Shown piece after piece: positions 29,296 through 40,380 of a stretch of 64,000 nt of DNA. The notes beneath the pieces were generated by a model. It saw only the letters and a list, made by a program, of their open reading frames with translations. It was not told the DNA's origin and did not search any database. The position numbers and the translations under genes were made by a program. Origin of the DNA: Caulobacter sp. (GTDB lineage: Bacteria > Pseudomonadota > Alphaproteobacteria > Caulobacterales > Caulobacteraceae); the NCBI GenBank assembly GCA_016125585.1, contig WGLL01000008.1:1-64000 (forward strand), given 5' to 3'. The first letter of the stretch is position 1. The number at the start of each line of letters is the position of its first letter.

Positions 29296-30780
29296 ATGAC
29301 CGGCATTCTTTCCCTCATCGTCTTCTCGCCCCTGATCGGGGTGGCCGCCCTGGTCGCACTGAAGCTGCTGGGCCAGACCGGCGAGCGCGCCGACAGCGCC
29401 GCGCGCTGGATCGCCCTGGCCACCACCCTGACGACCCTGGCCCTGTCGGGCCTGATGCTGGCGCAGTTCGACGGCTCCAGCGCGGGCTTCCAGTTCATCG
29501 AGGACTTCGCCGCCTTTTCAGGCATTCACTATCGGATGGGCGTGGACGGCATTTCGGTGCTGTTCGTGGTGCTGACCGCCTTCCTGATGCCGATCTGCAT
29601 CGCGGCCTCCTGGACCTCGATCAAGGATCGTGTCGGCGAATACATGATCGCCTTCCTGCTGCTGGAAGTGCTGGTCATCGGCGTCTTCACGGCGCTGGAC
29701 CTGATCCTGTTCTACGTCTTCTTCGAGTTCAGCCTGGTGCCGATGTTCCTGATCATCGGCATCTGGGGCGGCAAGCGGCGCGTCTATGCGGCGTTCAAGT
29801 TCTTCCTCTACACCCTGCTCGGCAGCGTGCTGATGCTGGCCGCCATCCTGGCCATGATCGGCATCACCGGCACCAGCTCCATTCCCGAGCTGATGACCCA
29901 CAAGTTCGACCCGATGCTGCAGACCTGGCTGTGGCTGGCCTTCTTCGCCTCCTTCGCGGTGAAAATGCCGATGTGGCCGGTGCACACCTGGCTGCCCGAC
30001 GCCCACGTCGAGGCGCCGACCGCCGGTTCGGTGATCCTGGCCGGGATCCTGCTGAAGCTGGGCGGCTATGGCTTCATGCGCTTCAGCCTGCCGATGTTCC
30101 CGCAGGCGTCCGAGGTCTGGGCGCCGCTGGTGTTCGGGCTGTCGGTGATCGCCATCATCTACACATCGCTCGTCGCCTTCCGTCAGACCGACATCAAGAA
30201 GCTGATCGCCTACAGCTCGGTGGCCCACATGGGCTTCGTGACCATGGGCATTTTCAGCGGCAATGCTGTCGGCGAGCAGGGCGCCCTCTACCAGATGATC
30301 AGCCACGGGGTGATCTCCGGGGCGCTCTTCCTCTGCGTCGGCGTGGTCTATGACCGCATGCACACCCGCGAGATCGCCTTCTACGGCGGCCTGACCCAGC
30401 GCATGCCCTGGTATGCGGCGGTCTTCCTGCTGTTCACCATGGGCAACGTCGGCCTGCCGGGGACCAGCGGCTTCGTCGGCGAGATCATGACCATGACCGG
30501 GACCTATCAGGCCTCGACCTGGACGGCCCTGCTGGCGGCGACCGGCGTGATCCTGTCGGCGGTCTACGCGCTCAGCCTCTATCGACGGGTGATGTTCGGC
30601 GAGATTTCCAATCCGGCCCTGGCCCAGATCAACGACCTGACCTGGCGCGAGGTCGCCATCTTCCTTCCGCTGATCGTCTCGACGCTGTTCCTCGGCGTCT
30701 ATCCGGCCAGCATCTTCAACATCACCGACGCCTCGGTGCAGGCGCTGGTCGGCGCCTACCGCGCCGCGACGGGCGGGTGA
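29296..30780 (+). CDS. nuoM: NADH-quinone oxidoreductase subunit M
   Basis: A 494-aa antiporter-like proton-pumping subunit. Typical segments are [48 protein letters not shown] and [15 protein letters not shown]. The pumping residues Glu (FFEFSL) and Lys are present. Length agrees with the family. 10-bp gaps separate it from nuoL and nuoN. Confidence 0.96.
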   Translation: MTGILSLIVFSPLIGVAALVALKLLGQTGERADSAARWIALATTLTTLALSGLMLAQFDGSSAGFQFIEDFAAFSGIHYRMGVDGISVLFVVLTAFLMPICIAASWTSIKDRVGEYMIAFLLLEVLVIGVFTALDLILFYVFFEFSLVPMFLIIGIWGGKRRVYAAFKFFLYTLLGSVLMLAAILAMIGITGTSSIPELMTHKFDPMLQTWLWLAFFASFAVKMPMWPVHTWLPDAHVEAPTAGSVILAGILLKLGGYGFMRFSLPMFPQASEVWAPLVFGLSVIAIIYTSLVAFRQTDIKKLIAYSSVAHMGFVTMGIFSGNAVGEQGALYQMISHGVISGALFLCVGVVYDRMHTREIAFYGGLTQRMPWYAAVFLLFTMGNVGLPGTSGFVGEIMTMTGTYQASTWTALLAATGVILSAVYALSLYRRVMFGEISNPALAQINDLTWREVAIFLPLIVSTLFLGVYPASIFNITDASVQALVGAYRAATGG

Positions 30781-30790
30781 GGCGACAGAC

Positions 30791-32212
30791 ATGTTCCTGA
30801 CTGATCTCTCTCTGGCCTACCCTGAAGTCATCCTCGGCGTCGCCGCCCTGGTGCTGGTGGTCTGGGGCGCCTTCCAGGGCAAGTCGACTGCCGTCTTCAA
30901 CGGCGCCGCCATCCTGGCGCTGATCGTGGCGGCCGTGGTCGCCCTGACCGGCCCGCATGGCCGCGCCTTCCACGGCGGCCTGATCGCCGACGCCATGTCC
31001 GGCTTTTCCAAGGCCTTCATCTATGGCTTCTCGGCTGTCGCCATCCTGCTGTCGGACCGCTGGATGGCGCGACGCGGCGAGGCCAAGTTCGAACTGGCGA
31101 TCCTGGTGGTGCTGGCCGCGCTCGGCATGGGCGTCATGGTTTCCGCCGGCGACCTGATCAGCCTCTACATGGGCATCGAGCTTCATTCCCTGGCCCTCTA
31201 TGTGCTGGCCGCCTTCCGTCGCGACGACGGCAAGGGCTCCGAGGCCGGCCTGAAGTATTTCGTGCTCGGCGCCCTGTCGTCGGGCCTGCTGCTCTACGGC
31301 GCCTCGCTGATCTACGGCTTCGCCGGCTCGACCCAGTTCCCGGCGATCGCCGAGGCGGTTCGCAATGGCGCCGATGGCGGCGTGCTGTTCGGCCTGGTGT
31401 TCCTGATCTGCGGCATCGCCTTCAAGGTCTCGGCCGCGCCGTTCCACATGTGGACGCCGGACGTCTACGAGGGCGCGCCGACACCGGTCGTCGGCTTCTT
31501 CGCCGCCGCCCCGAAGCTGGCGGCGATGGTCCTGCTGGCCCGGGTCCTGACCGAGGCCTTCGGCACGGCGGTGCATCAGTGGCAGCAGGTGATCGTCATC
31601 ATCGCCCTGCTCAGCATCTTCGTCGGGGCCTTCGCGGGTCTCGCCCAGCGGAACCTCAAGCGACTCTGGGCCTACAGCTCCATCGCCAATATCGGCTACG
31701 CCCTGCTCGGTCTGGCGGCCGGCGGCGAGGCGGGGACCCAGTCGATGCTGCTGTTCATGATCCTCTACATGGTCGATGTGACCGGCTTCTTCGCCTGCCT
31801 CTGCGCCCTTGAGCGCTATGGGCGGCCGATGGAAACCCTGGACGACATGGCGGGCCTGGTGAAGGAGCGGCCGGGCCTGGCCCTGGCGATCACCGCGTTC
31901 TCCCTGTCGGCCCTGGGCCTGCCGCCGTTCGCCGGCTTCTGGGCCAAGTTCTACGTCTTCAAGGCGGCCATTGGCGGCGGTCTCATCTGGCCGACCGTTC
32001 TGGGTCTGCTCGGCAGCGTCGTTGCGGCGGTCTATTACCTGCGCCTGCTGCGCAAGATGTGGTTCGACGCCGCGCCCGGCCCGACCGACGTCCCGCCGTT
32101 GACCGCCCGCTGGATCGCCCTGATCTGCGCCCTGTTCAGCTTCCCTGTCGTCCTGCCGGCGCTGCACTGGCTTGAAGGCTTGGCCCAGGCCGCGGCGGCG
32201 GCCCTGGCCTAG
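30791..32212 (+). CDS. nuoN: NADH-quinone oxidoreductase subunit N
   Basis: A 473-aa antiporter-like proton-pumping subunit and the last nuo gene. It shows YMGIELHSLALYVLAAFRRDD, HMWTPDVYEGAPTPVVGFFAAAPKLAAM and KRLWAYSSIANIGYALLGL. No terminator is visible in the 78 bp after it, so transcription may run on into the DUF1801/birA genes. Confidence 0.96.
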   Translation: MFLTDLSLAYPEVILGVAALVLVVWGAFQGKSTAVFNGAAILALIVAAVVALTGPHGRAFHGGLIADAMSGFSKAFIYGFSAVAILLSDRWMARRGEAKFELAILVVLAALGMGVMVSAGDLISLYMGIELHSLALYVLAAFRRDDGKGSEAGLKYFVLGALSSGLLLYGASLIYGFAGSTQFPAIAEAVRNGADGGVLFGLVFLICGIAFKVSAAPFHMWTPDVYEGAPTPVVGFFAAAPKLAAMVLLARVLTEAFGTAVHQWQQVIVIIALLSIFVGAFAGLAQRNLKRLWAYSSIANIGYALLGLAAGGEAGTQSMLLFMILYMVDVTGFFACLCALERYGRPMETLDDMAGLVKERPGLALAITAFSLSALGLPPFAGFWAKFYVFKAAIGGGLIWPTVLGLLGSVVAAVYYLRLLRKMWFDAAPGPTDVPPLTARWIALICALFSFPVVLPALHWLEGLAQAAAAALA

Positions 32213-32290
32213 ATCATCTCCACGATCCGCACGCCCGCACCCTTTGGAGCGGCCGCTCGGCATGTTGGCTTGAGAGGCGACGGAGACGCG

Positions 32291-32665
32291 ATGTCGACAG
32301 TGGACGCCTTTCGCCGGAGCCTTGACGATCCCACCCTGGCGATGATTGACGCCCTTCGCGACGTGATCTCCGCCGCCGGGCCGCATCTGGTCGAACGGAT
32401 CAGGTGGAATGCGCCCAGTTTCGCCGTTGGCGACGAGGATCGCATCACCCTGGGACTCGAGCGCAAGGGCGGGGTGCGGGTCGTGCTGCATCGCGGCGCA
32501 AAGGTGAAGGACGCGGCCGGCTTTCGGTTCGAGGATCCGTCGGGACTGGCCAGATGGCCCGCTCCGGATCGCGGGGTCATTGTCTTCTCCGATCTGGGAT
32601 CCATCGCGGCCGCGGCCGACCAAGTCCGCGACCTTTGCCGACGTTGGCTGGAGGCGACGACATGA
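32291..32665 (+). CDS. DUF1801 (YdhG-like) domain protein
   Basis: A 124-aa cytosolic protein. The pattern RDVISAAGPHLVERIRWNAPSFAVGDEDRITLGL is typical of the YdhG/DUF1801 fold, whose role is not established. The ATG at 32291 has GGAG 5 nt upstream. It overlaps birA by ATGA, so the two are probably translated together. Confidence 0.75.
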   Translation: MSTVDAFRRSLDDPTLAMIDALRDVISAAGPHLVERIRWNAPSFAVGDEDRITLGLERKGGVRVVLHRGAKVKDAAGFRFEDPSGLARWPAPDRGVIVFSDLGSIAAAADQVRDLCRRWLEATT

Positions 32666-33402
32666 ACCTCCCGCCAATCATCGCCTTCGATGAGATCGAC
32701 TCCACCAACGCCGAGGCGCGCCGCCGCGCCGAGGCCGGCGAGACGGGACCGGTCTGGCTGACCGCCAGACGCCAGACCGCCGGCAAGGGGCGTCGGGGGC
32801 GGGCCTGGGAGACCGGGCAGGGCGGCAATCTCGCCGCAACCCTGTTGCTGACCACATTTCGCCCGCCCGGTGAGGCGGCGCAGATCAGCTTTGTCGCCGC
32901 GCTCGCGGTCGCTGATCTCGCCGACGCCTATGTTCCCGCCAGTCTGGTAACCCTGAAGTGGCCGAACGATCCCCTGATTGACGGCAAGAAGGCCAGCGGC
33001 GTCCTGATCGAATCCGGGCCGTCCCCGGCGGGAGGGCTGTGGCTGGCGATCGGCGTCGGGGTGAACCTGGCTGAGGCGCCGGTTTCGCCGGAGCGGCCGG
33101 CCACCACCTTTGCCGCCCATATGATCGGACCGCCGCCGGCGCCGCTGGACGCCCTCAACGTCCTGGCCCAGGCCTTCGCGCGTTGGACTTCGGTCTGGGA
33201 GCAGCTCGGCTTTCCCGCCATCGCCGAGGCCTGGACGCGCCGCGCCCATGGCCTGGGCGGACCCTGCGTGGCGCGGTTGGGCAATGAGACCGTCGAGGGG
33301 ATCGCCGAGGGGCTGGACCCGGACGGCGCGTTCAGACTGCGCTTGCCAGACGGCATGCTGCGCCGCATCACGGCGGGTGACGTGTTTTTCGGAGGTCTCT
33401 GA
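32662..33402 (+). CDS. birA: biotin-[acetyl-CoA-carboxylase] ligase (group I, no DNA-binding domain)
   Basis: A 246-aa enzyme that makes biotinyl-AMP and attaches biotin to the carrier protein of acetyl-CoA carboxylase and similar enzymes. The biotin/ATP loop [11 protein letters not shown] and the segment [21 protein letters not shown] are intact. The N-terminal helix-turn-helix of E. coli BirA is absent, so it should not act as a repressor. It overlaps both neighbours. Confidence 0.93.
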   Translation: MNLPPIIAFDEIDSTNAEARRRAEAGETGPVWLTARRQTAGKGRRGRAWETGQGGNLAATLLLTTFRPPGEAAQISFVAALAVADLADAYVPASLVTLKWPNDPLIDGKKASGVLIESGPSPAGGLWLAIGVGVNLAEAPVSPERPATTFAAHMIGPPPAPLDALNVLAQAFARWTSVWEQLGFPAIAEAWTRRAHGLGGPCVARLGNETVEGIAEGLDPDGAFRLRLPDGMLRRITAGDVFFGGL

Positions 33403-34175
33403 TGCTGCTCGCCATCGAACAGGGCAACACCAACACCCTCTTTGCGGTGCACGACGGCTCAAGCTGGATCGCCCAGTGGCGCACCGCCACCCAGAGCACC
33501 CGCACGGCGGATGAATATGCGGTCTGGCTGTCGCAGCTCCTGGCGATGTCAGGGATGAGCATGCAGGCGCTGACAAGCTGCATCATTTCCAGCGTGGTGC
33601 CGCAGTCGCTGTTCAACCTGCGCAACCTGGCGCGCCGCTATCTGCACGTGGAGCCGCTGGTGATCGGCGAGAATGCCGAACTGGGCATTCCGGTGCGGAT
33701 CGACAAGCCATCGGAGGCCGGCGCCGACCGCCTGGTCAACGCCATCGGGGCGCACATCCTCTATCCTGGTCCGCTGATCGTCATCGACAGCGGCACCGCC
33801 ACCACCTTCGACGTCATCGGCGCCGACGGCGGCTTCGAGGGCGGGGTGATCGCGCCGGGCATCAACCTGTCCATGCAGGCCCTGCATGAGGCGGCCGCCA
33901 AGCTGCCCCGCATCGCCATCCAGCGGCCCGAAGGCAACCGCGTCGTCGGCACCGACACAGTGACGGCGATGCAGTCTGGCGTGTTCTGGGGCTACATCGG
34001 CCTCATCGAAGGGCTGATCAAACGCATCAAGGATGAACGCGGCGGGCATCTGACCGTTATCGCCACCGGCGGGGTGTTTTCCCTGTTCGAAGGCGCCACC
34101 GACGCCATCGACCACTTCGACGGCGACCTTACCATTCGCGGCCTCCTCGAAATTCACCGCAGGAACACCATTTGA
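33402..34175 (+). CDS. coaX: type III pantothenate kinase
   Basis: A 257-aa kinase catalysing the first step of coenzyme A synthesis. It has GNTNTLF in the first phosphate-binding motif, [14 protein letters not shown] with the catalytic Asp, and [14 protein letters not shown]. The first motif reads AIEQGNTNT, with Glu6 where most homologues have Asp; I recall the same Glu in Caulobacter CoaX, so it is probably a lineage trait. It overlaps birA by one base and RNase J by TTGA. Confidence 0.92.
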   Translation: MLLAIEQGNTNTLFAVHDGSSWIAQWRTATQSTRTADEYAVWLSQLLAMSGMSMQALTSCIISSVVPQSLFNLRNLARRYLHVEPLVIGENAELGIPVRIDKPSEAGADRLVNAIGAHILYPGPLIVIDSGTATTFDVIGADGGFEGGVIAPGINLSMQALHEAAAKLPRIAIQRPEGNRVVGTDTVTAMQSGVFWGYIGLIEGLIKRIKDERGGHLTVIATGGVFSLFEGATDAIDHFDGDLTIRGLLEIHRRNTI

Positions 34176-35878
34176 CCAGCATGCCCAAGTCCAAGCCCCA
34201 GGTCGCCAAGGATGGCGATGAACTGATCTTCCTGCCTCTCGGGGGCTCCAACGAAATCGGCATGAACTTCAACCTCTACGGCTACGGGCCGGAAGAGGAT
34301 CGCAAATGGATCGTCGTCGACCTGGGCATCACCTTCGGCGACCAGACCACTCCCGGGGTCGAGGTCATCCTGCCTGATCCCACCTTTATCGAGGCCTATG
34401 CCGACGACATTCTCGGCATTGTCCTGACCCATGCCCATGAAGACCACATCGGCGCGGTGGCCTGGCTGTGGCCGCGGCTCAAGGCGCCGGTCTTCGCCAC
34501 GCCCTTCACGGCCTTCCTGCTGCGCGAGAAGCTGCGCGAGGCCAAGCTGCTGGACGAGGTGGACATCACCGAGGTGCCGCTGAACGGCTCGATCGAGCTG
34601 GGGCCGTTCAGCCTGGACATGATCACCCTGACCCACTCGATCCCCGAGCCCAACGGCCTGGCGATCCGCACGCCGCTGGGGACCATCCTGCACACCGGCG
34701 ACTGGAAGATCGATCCAGATCCGCTGCTCGGCGATGTCACCGATGCTGCGGCGATCCGCAAGCTGGGGGATGAGGGCATTCTGGCCATGGTCTGCGACAG
34801 CACCAATGTGTTTGTCGACGGCGTGGCGGGCTCCGAGGCCGATGTCCGGGTTGCGATGACCAGGCTGATCGGCTCGCTGAAGGGCAAGATCGCCGTCGGC
34901 TGCTTTGCGTCCAACGTCGCCCGCATGGACACCGTGATCCGCGCGGCCGAGGCGGCGGGCCGCCGGGTCTGTCTGGTCGGCCGCTCGATGCATCGCATGG
35001 CGGCCGCGGCCAAGTCGGTCGGGCTGATGAAGAACACCAGGGAGTTCGTCAGCGACAAGGAAGCCGGCTATTTCCCGGAAGACACCATCCTCTATCTCTG
35101 CACCGGCAGCCAGGGCGAGGCCCGGGCGGCGCTGTCGCGCATCGCCGAGGGCACCCATTCCCACATCACTCTGGGCAAGGGCGACCACGTGATCTTCTCC
35201 AGCCGGGTGATCCCAGGCAACGAGGTGCCGATCCGCGCCCTGCAGAACAATCTCGCCGACCGCGGCGTGCGCCTCTACACCGAGCGCGACCATCCCGGCA
35301 TCCACGTCTCGGGCCACCCCTGCCGCGACGAGCTCAAGGAAATGTACCAATGGGCCCGGCCGCAGATCGCCGTGCCGACCCATGGGGAGCGCCGTCATTT
35401 GCTGGAACACGCCGCCCTGGCCCGCGACCTTCAGGTGCCGCACACCGTCACCCCGCGAAACGGCGACATGGTCAGGCTGGCCCCCGGCCATCCCCAGATC
35501 ATCGATGAGGTGCCCGCCGGCCGGCTTTATGTCGACGCCGGCATGGTGACGCCTGAGAACGGCGAGGCGCTGAAGGAGCGCCGCCATGTAATGTTCAACG
35601 GCGCGGTGACGGTGTCGGTGGTGCTGGACGGCCGGGGCAAGCTGGTGTCGGGGCCGCAGGTTCGGGGCCTGGGCCTGCCCGGCGACAGCGACTATCCCCT
35701 GGACGACGCCCTGGACGACCTGGCCGAGGACGCCGAGCAGGGCCTGCGCAAGCTGTCCGGCGAGGAACGGGCCATCGACGAGGTGGTCGAGCAGACCCTC
35801 AGCCGGATCGTCAAGAAGAGCGCCTACCGCATCTGGCAGCGACGGCCGGTGGTCGAAGCCATCGTCATGCGGATCTGA
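34172..35878 (+). CDS. rnj: ribonuclease J
   Basis: A 568-aa metallo-beta-lactamase/beta-CASP nuclease that matures and degrades RNA with endonuclease and 5'-exonuclease activity. The zinc motif [10 protein letters not shown] is at residues 87-96; later motifs include [19 protein letters not shown], and [19 protein letters not shown] lies 8 nt before the TTG at 34172; the ATG three codons on would leave 17 nt, so TTG is preferred. It overlaps coaX by 4 bp. Confidence 0.93.
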   Translation: MTSMPKSKPQVAKDGDELIFLPLGGSNEIGMNFNLYGYGPEEDRKWIVVDLGITFGDQTTPGVEVILPDPTFIEAYADDILGIVLTHAHEDHIGAVAWLWPRLKAPVFATPFTAFLLREKLREAKLLDEVDITEVPLNGSIELGPFSLDMITLTHSIPEPNGLAIRTPLGTILHTGDWKIDPDPLLGDVTDAAAIRKLGDEGILAMVCDSTNVFVDGVAGSEADVRVAMTRLIGSLKGKIAVGCFASNVARMDTVIRAAEAAGRRVCLVGRSMHRMAAAAKSVGLMKNTREFVSDKEAGYFPEDTILYLCTGSQGEARAALSRIAEGTHSHITLGKGDHVIFSSRVIPGNEVPIRALQNNLADRGVRLYTERDHPGIHVSGHPCRDELKEMYQWARPQIAVPTHGERRHLLEHAALARDLQVPHTVTPRNGDMVRLAPGHPQIIDEVPAGRLYVDAGMVTPENGEALKERRHVMFNGAVTVSVVLDGRGKLVSGPQVRGLGLPGDSDYPLDDALDDLAEDAEQGLRKLSGEERAIDEVVEQTLSRIVKKSAYRIWQRRPVVEAIVMRI

Positions 35879-35903
35879 GCGCGGAAGGGGGGGAGACCGG
35901 CCT

Positions 35904-36596
35904 ATGTCTGATCCTGACGCGCCCCCGCCGGGCTACCGCCAGCTGACCCGGTTCGAGGTCTGGCGGCTGGCGCGGGCCAATGTAGCCCTGACGCTTGCCA
36001 TCCTGCTGGTCGCCGCCTGGCAGACCTGGCGGCTGTTCCAGGGTGACGACAGCCTGGGTATCGCCTGGGGCGGCCTGTCGGGCATGGCGCTGGCGGAAGG
36101 GCGCTGGTGGAGCCCGCTGACCAGCATGTTCATGCATGCCGGCATCGCCCATCTGCTGTTCAACCTGATGGCCCTGGCCAGCCTTGGACCGCCAGTCTGC
36201 CTGCGGTTTGGTCGAGATTTTCGGGGCGCGGCCACCTATCTGGCCTTCTATCTGCTGTGCGGCGGCCTGGGGGACGCCACCTTCCTGGCGATCCACCCGC
36301 AGGGCGAAATCAACATGATCGGCGCCTCGGGCGCCATTTTCGGGCTCTGGGGCGCCGTGGCGCGGATGCGGCCCGACGGCTCGCTGGCGCCGATCCTGTC
36401 ACGGCAGGTCTGGCTACAGACCCGCGCGGCCATCGTCAGCAACCTCATCATCATGGCCATTGTCGTCGGGCCGGCCCTCCTGGCGGGTCAATGGAACGGC
36501 GGCGGCATCGCCTGGGAAGCGCATCTGGGCGGCTATCTGGGCGGACTGTTGATGATCGGGCTGCCGGTTTTCCGGTCGCGTCCGCTGACGGTGTGA
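35904..36596 (+). CDS. rhomboid-family intramembrane serine protease
   Basis: A 230-aa membrane protein with six hydrophobic segments. The catalytic pair is visible: Ser in NMIGASGAIFGLWG and His in WEAHLGGYLGGLL. The HAGIAHLLFNLMAL segment supplies the oxyanion-site residues. Substrates cannot be told from sequence. GGGGGAG lies about 10 nt before the ATG. Confidence 0.88.
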   Translation: MSDPDAPPPGYRQLTRFEVWRLARANVALTLAILLVAAWQTWRLFQGDDSLGIAWGGLSGMALAEGRWWSPLTSMFMHAGIAHLLFNLMALASLGPPVCLRFGRDFRGAATYLAFYLLCGGLGDATFLAIHPQGEINMIGASGAIFGLWGAVARMRPDGSLAPILSRQVWLQTRAAIVSNLIIMAIVVGPALLAGQWNGGGIAWEAHLGGYLGGLLMIGLPVFRSRPLTV

Positions 36597-36705
36597 TCCG
36601 GACAGACGCGTCGCCTGCGGCAAAATGCAATGCGGCGGCAGTGGAGCCAGGGCGTCATCGGGTGTAGTCAGACCCGTCAGCGTCAAGAACGGCAGGGACT
36701 TCCTC

Positions 36706-37125
36706 ATGATCGGCAAACTGAATCACGTCGGCGTCGCAACGCCCTCCATCGACGAGTCGGTGAAGATGTATCGCGAAATGCTGGGCGCGACCTCGGTGAC
36801 CGACAAATGGGCCATGCCCGAGCAGGGCGTCTGGGTCTGTTTTGTCAACCTGCCCAACAGCCAGATCGAGCTGATCGAACCCTATGGCGAGGCCTCGCCG
36901 ATTCACGGCTTCCTGGCCAAGAACCCCAAGGGCGGCCAGCACCACATCTGTTTTGAGGTCGAGGATATCCTGGCCGCCCGCGACGACATGAAGGCCAAGG
37001 GCGCGACGGTGCTGGGCGAACCGCGCATCGGCGCCCACGGCACCCCGGTGATCTTCATCCACCCCAAGGACATGGGCGGAATGCTGGTCGAGTTGATGGA
37101 AACCCCCAAGGACGGAGCACACTGA
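36706..37125 (+). CDS. mce: methylmalonyl-CoA epimerase
   Basis: A 139-aa vicinal-oxygen-chelate protein that interconverts (R)- and (S)-methylmalonyl-CoA in propionate metabolism. Metal ligands fall in LNHVGVATPSID, QHHICFEVED and the final MLVELMETP. The start at 36706 gives the family N-terminus MIGKLNHVGVA. It is joined by TGATG to the DUF1467 gene. Confidence 0.92.
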   Translation: MIGKLNHVGVATPSIDESVKMYREMLGATSVTDKWAMPEQGVWVCFVNLPNSQIELIEPYGEASPIHGFLAKNPKGGQHHICFEVEDILAARDDMKAKGATVLGEPRIGAHGTPVIFIHPKDMGGMLVELMETPKDGAH

Positions 37126-37385
37126 TGGGCCCGATGACCGCCGCCGCTGTTTATCTGACCCTGTGGTGGACGGTCCTGTTCGCCGTCCTGCCGCTGGGGT
37201 CGAAGAGCTACGCCGAATCCGGGATCAAGGTCACCGACGGCGGCGACCCCGGCGCCCCGGTGAACCCCAATCTGAAAAAGAAGTTCATCACCACGACCTG
37301 GGTGTCCTTCGTGGTCTGGGCGATCCTGATGCTGGTCATCCAGTTCGGGCTGATCCCGCTGCCGAGCCTGCCGCGGGGCTACTGA
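37125..37385 (+). CDS. DUF1467 family membrane protein
   Basis: An 86-aa protein with two transmembrane segments (about 4-24 and 56-80). The motif YLTLWWTVLFAVLPLGSKSY and DPGAPVNPNLKKKF between the helices are typical of DUF1467. Function unknown. In many alphaproteobacteria it lies, as here, between mce and proS. Its start overlaps the mce stop by one base. Confidence 0.88.
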   Translation: MGPMTAAAVYLTLWWTVLFAVLPLGSKSYAESGIKVTDGGDPGAPVNPNLKKKFITTTWVSFVVWAILMLVIQFGLIPLPSLPRGY

Positions 37386-37596
37386 ACCGCCCGCCAGGCC
37401 TGCCGGTCTGCCCGCCAAATCGGCGCCGCCCGGGGACCTCTGAAGTGATTGCGCAATAGATGGGCAAGATCGCCTTTCGTCCCGGCGACCGCGCGCGATC
37501 GGCTGACGCGCGGCCGTCGGCGGGGCAATCTCAAGGCTCGGAGAGCGGGCCTCGCCCGCAGTGTTCCGTGGCGTATGTTCCCCGATGAACAACTTG
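37386..37596 (+). other. gap before proS, possible small RNA
   Basis: The space between DUF1467 and proS is 392 bp. No small ORF with a ribosome binding site was found. A perfect terminator stands at 37597-37628, over 200 bp past the last stop codon, so a transcript of its own may end there. The stretch 37517-37585 can fold into an interrupted hairpin: GGGG with CCCC, CGGA with TCCG and GCGGGC with GCCCGC, separated by a bubble of about 12 nt. No family recognised. Confidence 0.35.
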
Positions 37597-37628
37597 AAGG
37601 CCGCCGGTTTGACCGGCGGCCTTCTTTT
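37597..37628 (+). terminator. strong intrinsic terminator upstream of proS
   Basis: AAGGCCGCCGG and CCGGCGGCCTT form a perfect 11-bp stem with the loop TTTGA, followed by CTTTT. It is the best terminator in the window and separates the birA-DUF1467 group from proS. Confidence 0.88.
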
Positions 37629-37777
37629 CGCCCGCGGGCCGGGCAAGACATCGGGAGCGGCCCTGGCTGCCCGGGATCGTCGAAATCAGCGGCCTGTCTA
37701 AGCGGCGACGCGCCTTGCGCGTTGCCAATGCGCGGGCTCAGAGGCTAAGTCAGCGCCGAAGTTTCTCAGGGGATACC

Positions 37778-39097
37778 ATGCGCCTGTCGCGCTATTTTCT
37801 GCCGGTGCTCAAGGAAGTCCCGGCCGACGTCCAGATCGTCTCGCATCAGTTGATGCTGCGCGCCGGCATGATTCGCCAGGAAGCGGCGGGCATCTACGCC
37901 TGGCTGCCGCTGGGCCTGCGGGTGCTGAAGAAGGTCGAGCAGATCGTTCGTGAGGAAATGGACCGCGCCGGCGCCGTCGAACTGCTGATGCCGACGCTGC
38001 AACTGGCCGACCTCTGGCGCGAGAGCGGCCGCTACGACGACTACGGCGAGGAGATGTTGCGCATCACCGACCGGCACAAGCGCGACCTGCTGTACGGGCC
38101 GACCGCCGAGGAAGTCGTCACCGACATCTTCCGCGCCTCGGTGAAGAGCTACAAGGACCTGCCGCTGAACCTCTACAATATCCAGTGGAAGTTCCGTGAC
38201 GAGCGCCGCCCGCGTTTCGGCGTCATGCGCGGCCGCGAGTTCCTGATGAAGGACGCCTACAGCTTCGATCTCGACGAGGCGGGCGCCCGCCGGGCCTACA
38301 ACCGGATGTTCGTCGCCTATCTCAACACCTTCGCCCGCATGGGCCTGAAGGCGGTGCCGATGAAGGCCGACACAGGCCCGATCGGCGGCGACCTGTCCCA
38401 CGAGTTCATCGTTCTGGCCGAGACTGGTGAGAGCCAGGTCTTCTGTCACAGGGATCTGGTCGAGATGGGCGCGCCCGGGCCCGACGTGGACTTTGACGGC
38501 GACCTCCAGCCTCTGGTGGATGAGCGGACGGCCCTCTACGCGGCGACCGAGGAAATGCACGATCCCGCCGCCTTCGAGGCGGTGCCGGAAGCCGACCGCC
38601 TGTCGGCGCGCGGCATCGAGGTCGGCCACATCTTCTATTTCGGTGAGAAATACTCCCGGCCGATGAAGGCCGAGGTCGCCGGTCCCGACGGCCAGGCCCG
38701 GCCCGTGCACATGGGCAGCTACGGCGTCGGGGTTTCGCGACTTCTGGGGGCGATCATCGAGGCCAGCCATGACGACGGCGGCATCATCTGGCCGGACGCC
38801 GTGGCGCCGTTCGATGTGGCGATCATCAATCTCAAATCGGGCGACGCGGCCTGCGACGCCGCCTGTGAGAAGATCTATGCGGGGGTGAAGGCCAGCGGCA
38901 AATCGGCCCTGTACGACGATCGTGACGAGCGGGCCGGCGCCAAGTTCGCCACCATGGACCTGATCGGCATTCCCAGGCAGATCGTTGTCGGACCCAAGTC
39001 GATCGCCGAGGGCAACGTCGAGATCAAGGTTCGGGCCACTGGCGAGCGCTCCGTCGCCTCGCTCGATGAGGCCCTGGCCGGGCTGACCGCCGCGTGA
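37778..39097 (+). CDS. proS: prolyl-tRNA synthetase
   Basis: A 439-aa class II synthetase of the short alphaproteobacterial type without the editing insertion of E. coli ProS (572 aa). Motifs seen: [23 protein letters not shown], the TAEE of [40 protein letters not shown] in part, and [16 protein letters not shown] near the active site. The ATG at 37778 follows CAGGGGATACC. It overlaps the lolC/E start by GTGA. Confidence 0.95.
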   Translation: MRLSRYFLPVLKEVPADVQIVSHQLMLRAGMIRQEAAGIYAWLPLGLRVLKKVEQIVREEMDRAGAVELLMPTLQLADLWRESGRYDDYGEEMLRITDRHKRDLLYGPTAEEVVTDIFRASVKSYKDLPLNLYNIQWKFRDERRPRFGVMRGREFLMKDAYSFDLDEAGARRAYNRMFVAYLNTFARMGLKAVPMKADTGPIGGDLSHEFIVLAETGESQVFCHRDLVEMGAPGPDVDFDGDLQPLVDERTALYAATEEMHDPAAFEAVPEADRLSARGIEVGHIFYFGEKYSRPMKAEVAGPDGQARPVHMGSYGVGVSRLLGAIIEASHDDGGIIWPDAVAPFDVAIINLKSGDAACDAACEKIYAGVKASGKSALYDDRDERAGAKFATMDLIGIPRQIVVGPKSIAEGNVEIKVRATGERSVASLDEALAGLTAA

Positions 39098-40380
39098 GTC
39101 AGCCGGGCCAAAAGGCGCCGCCCTTCGGCCTGTGGGAGCGGGCCGTGGCCTGGCGCTATCTGCGCGCCCGCAAGAAGGACGCCGGGGTCGCCCTGATCTC
39201 GATTCTGGCCTTCGTCGGCATTGGCCTGGCGGTGTTCGCGCTGATCGTGGTCATGAGCGTGATGAACGGTTTCCGCACCGAGCTGCTGTCGCGGATCCTC
39301 GGCTTCAACGGCCATGTCTATGTCGCCGGCGCCCTGCCGCTGTCGGACGCCCAGCTGCCCGAGACGCTGAAGCGCATCCGCGCCGTGCCGGGCGTGACCC
39401 AGGCGACGGCGATGATCGAGGGCCAGGCGATGATCGTCGGCCGGGGCCAGATCACCGGCGCCATCGTGCGCGGAGTTTCCGCCGCCGACGTCAAGGCCAC
39501 GCCGATCGTGTCGCAAAACATCAAGGCCGGTTCGCTGGAAGGCTATGGCGAGGGCGACTACGGCGGCGACATGATGCTGCTGGGCCAGCGTCTGGCGGTT
39601 TCGCTGGGCGTCGGCCCCGGCGACGCGGTGTCGGTGATCGCGCCGAACGGATCGTCCAGCGCCTTTGGCATGTCGGCGACCCAGAAGGACTATACGGTCG
39701 GCGGGCTCTTCAGCGTCGGCATGAGCGAATACGACCAGGCCTTCGCCTATATGCCGCTGGAGCAGGCACAGCTGTTCTTCGGCAAGGAGGGCGGGGTCGA
39801 CGTCATCGAGATCAAGCTTGCCGATCCGGACACCGCGTCCGAGGCCAAGTCCGCGATCCTGAGGGCCGCGGGGCCCGGCGCCTCGGTGCAGGACTGGACC
39901 GAGAAAAATCAGAGCTTTTTCAACGCGCTGCAGATCGAGCGTAATGTGATGCGTTTGATCCTGATGTGCATCGTCCTGATCGCGGCGATCAATATCGTTT
40001 CCAGCCTGATCATGCTGGTGAAGAACAAGGGGCGGGACATCGCCATCCTGCGGACCATGGGCGCCAGCCGCTCGGGCGTCCTGCGCATCTTCTTCATGGC
40101 CGGCGCCGCCATCGGCGTGGCCGGGACCGCCGCCGGGCTGGTGCTGGGTGTGCTGTTCTGCATGAACATCGCCGCCATCCAGGGGGTAGTGGAGTCGGTG
40201 ACCGGGGCACAGGTATTCAACGCCGACGTCTATTTCCTGACCCACATCCCGGCTCGCATCGAGTGGCATGAGGTGGGTCTGATCGTCGCCTGGTCGCTGT
40301 TCGCCAGCTTCGTGGCCACCCTGCCGCCGGCCCTGCGGGCCGCGCGTCTCGATCCGGTGGAGGCCCTTCGCTATGAGTGA
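39094..40380 (+). CDS. lolC: LolC/LolE-type lipoprotein-releasing permease
   Basis: A 428-aa inner-membrane permease that releases outer-membrane lipoproteins to LolA. One N-terminal helix ([30 protein letters not shown]), a large periplasmic domain and three C-terminal helices form the FtsX/MacB-type fold. Only one permease gene accompanies lolD, so it may act as a homodimer or with a partner encoded elsewhere. GTG start, overlapping proS by 4 bp. Confidence 0.92.
   Translation: MSQPGQKAPPFGLWERAVAWRYLRARKKDAGVALISILAFVGIGLAVFALIVVMSVMNGFRTELLSRILGFNGHVYVAGALPLSDAQLPETLKRIRAVPGVTQATAMIEGQAMIVGRGQITGAIVRGVSAADVKATPIVSQNIKAGSLEGYGEGDYGGDMMLLGQRLAVSLGVGPGDAVSVIAPNGSSSAFGMSATQKDYTVGGLFSVGMSEYDQAFAYMPLEQAQLFFGKEGGVDVIEIKLADPDTASEAKSAILRAAGPGASVQDWTEKNQSFFNALQIERNVMRLILMCIVLIAAINIVSSLIMLVKNKGRDIAILRTMGASRSGVLRIFFMAGAAIGVAGTAAGLVLGVLFCMNIAAIQGVVESVTGAQVFNADVYFLTHIPARIEWHEVGLIVAWSLFASFVATLPPALRAARLDPVEALRYE

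Noticed and set aside
27069..29525. Minus-strand open frame of 818 codons opposite nuoK-nuoM
   Set aside because: Rich in Gln, Glu, Gly, Arg and His with no domain pattern. It covers three certain nuo genes on the other strand.
33402..33440. Glu in place of Asp in the first motif of CoaX, taken as a possible loss of activity
   Set aside because: The remaining motifs are intact, and I recall the same Glu in Caulobacter CoaX, so it is more likely a lineage variant than a defect.
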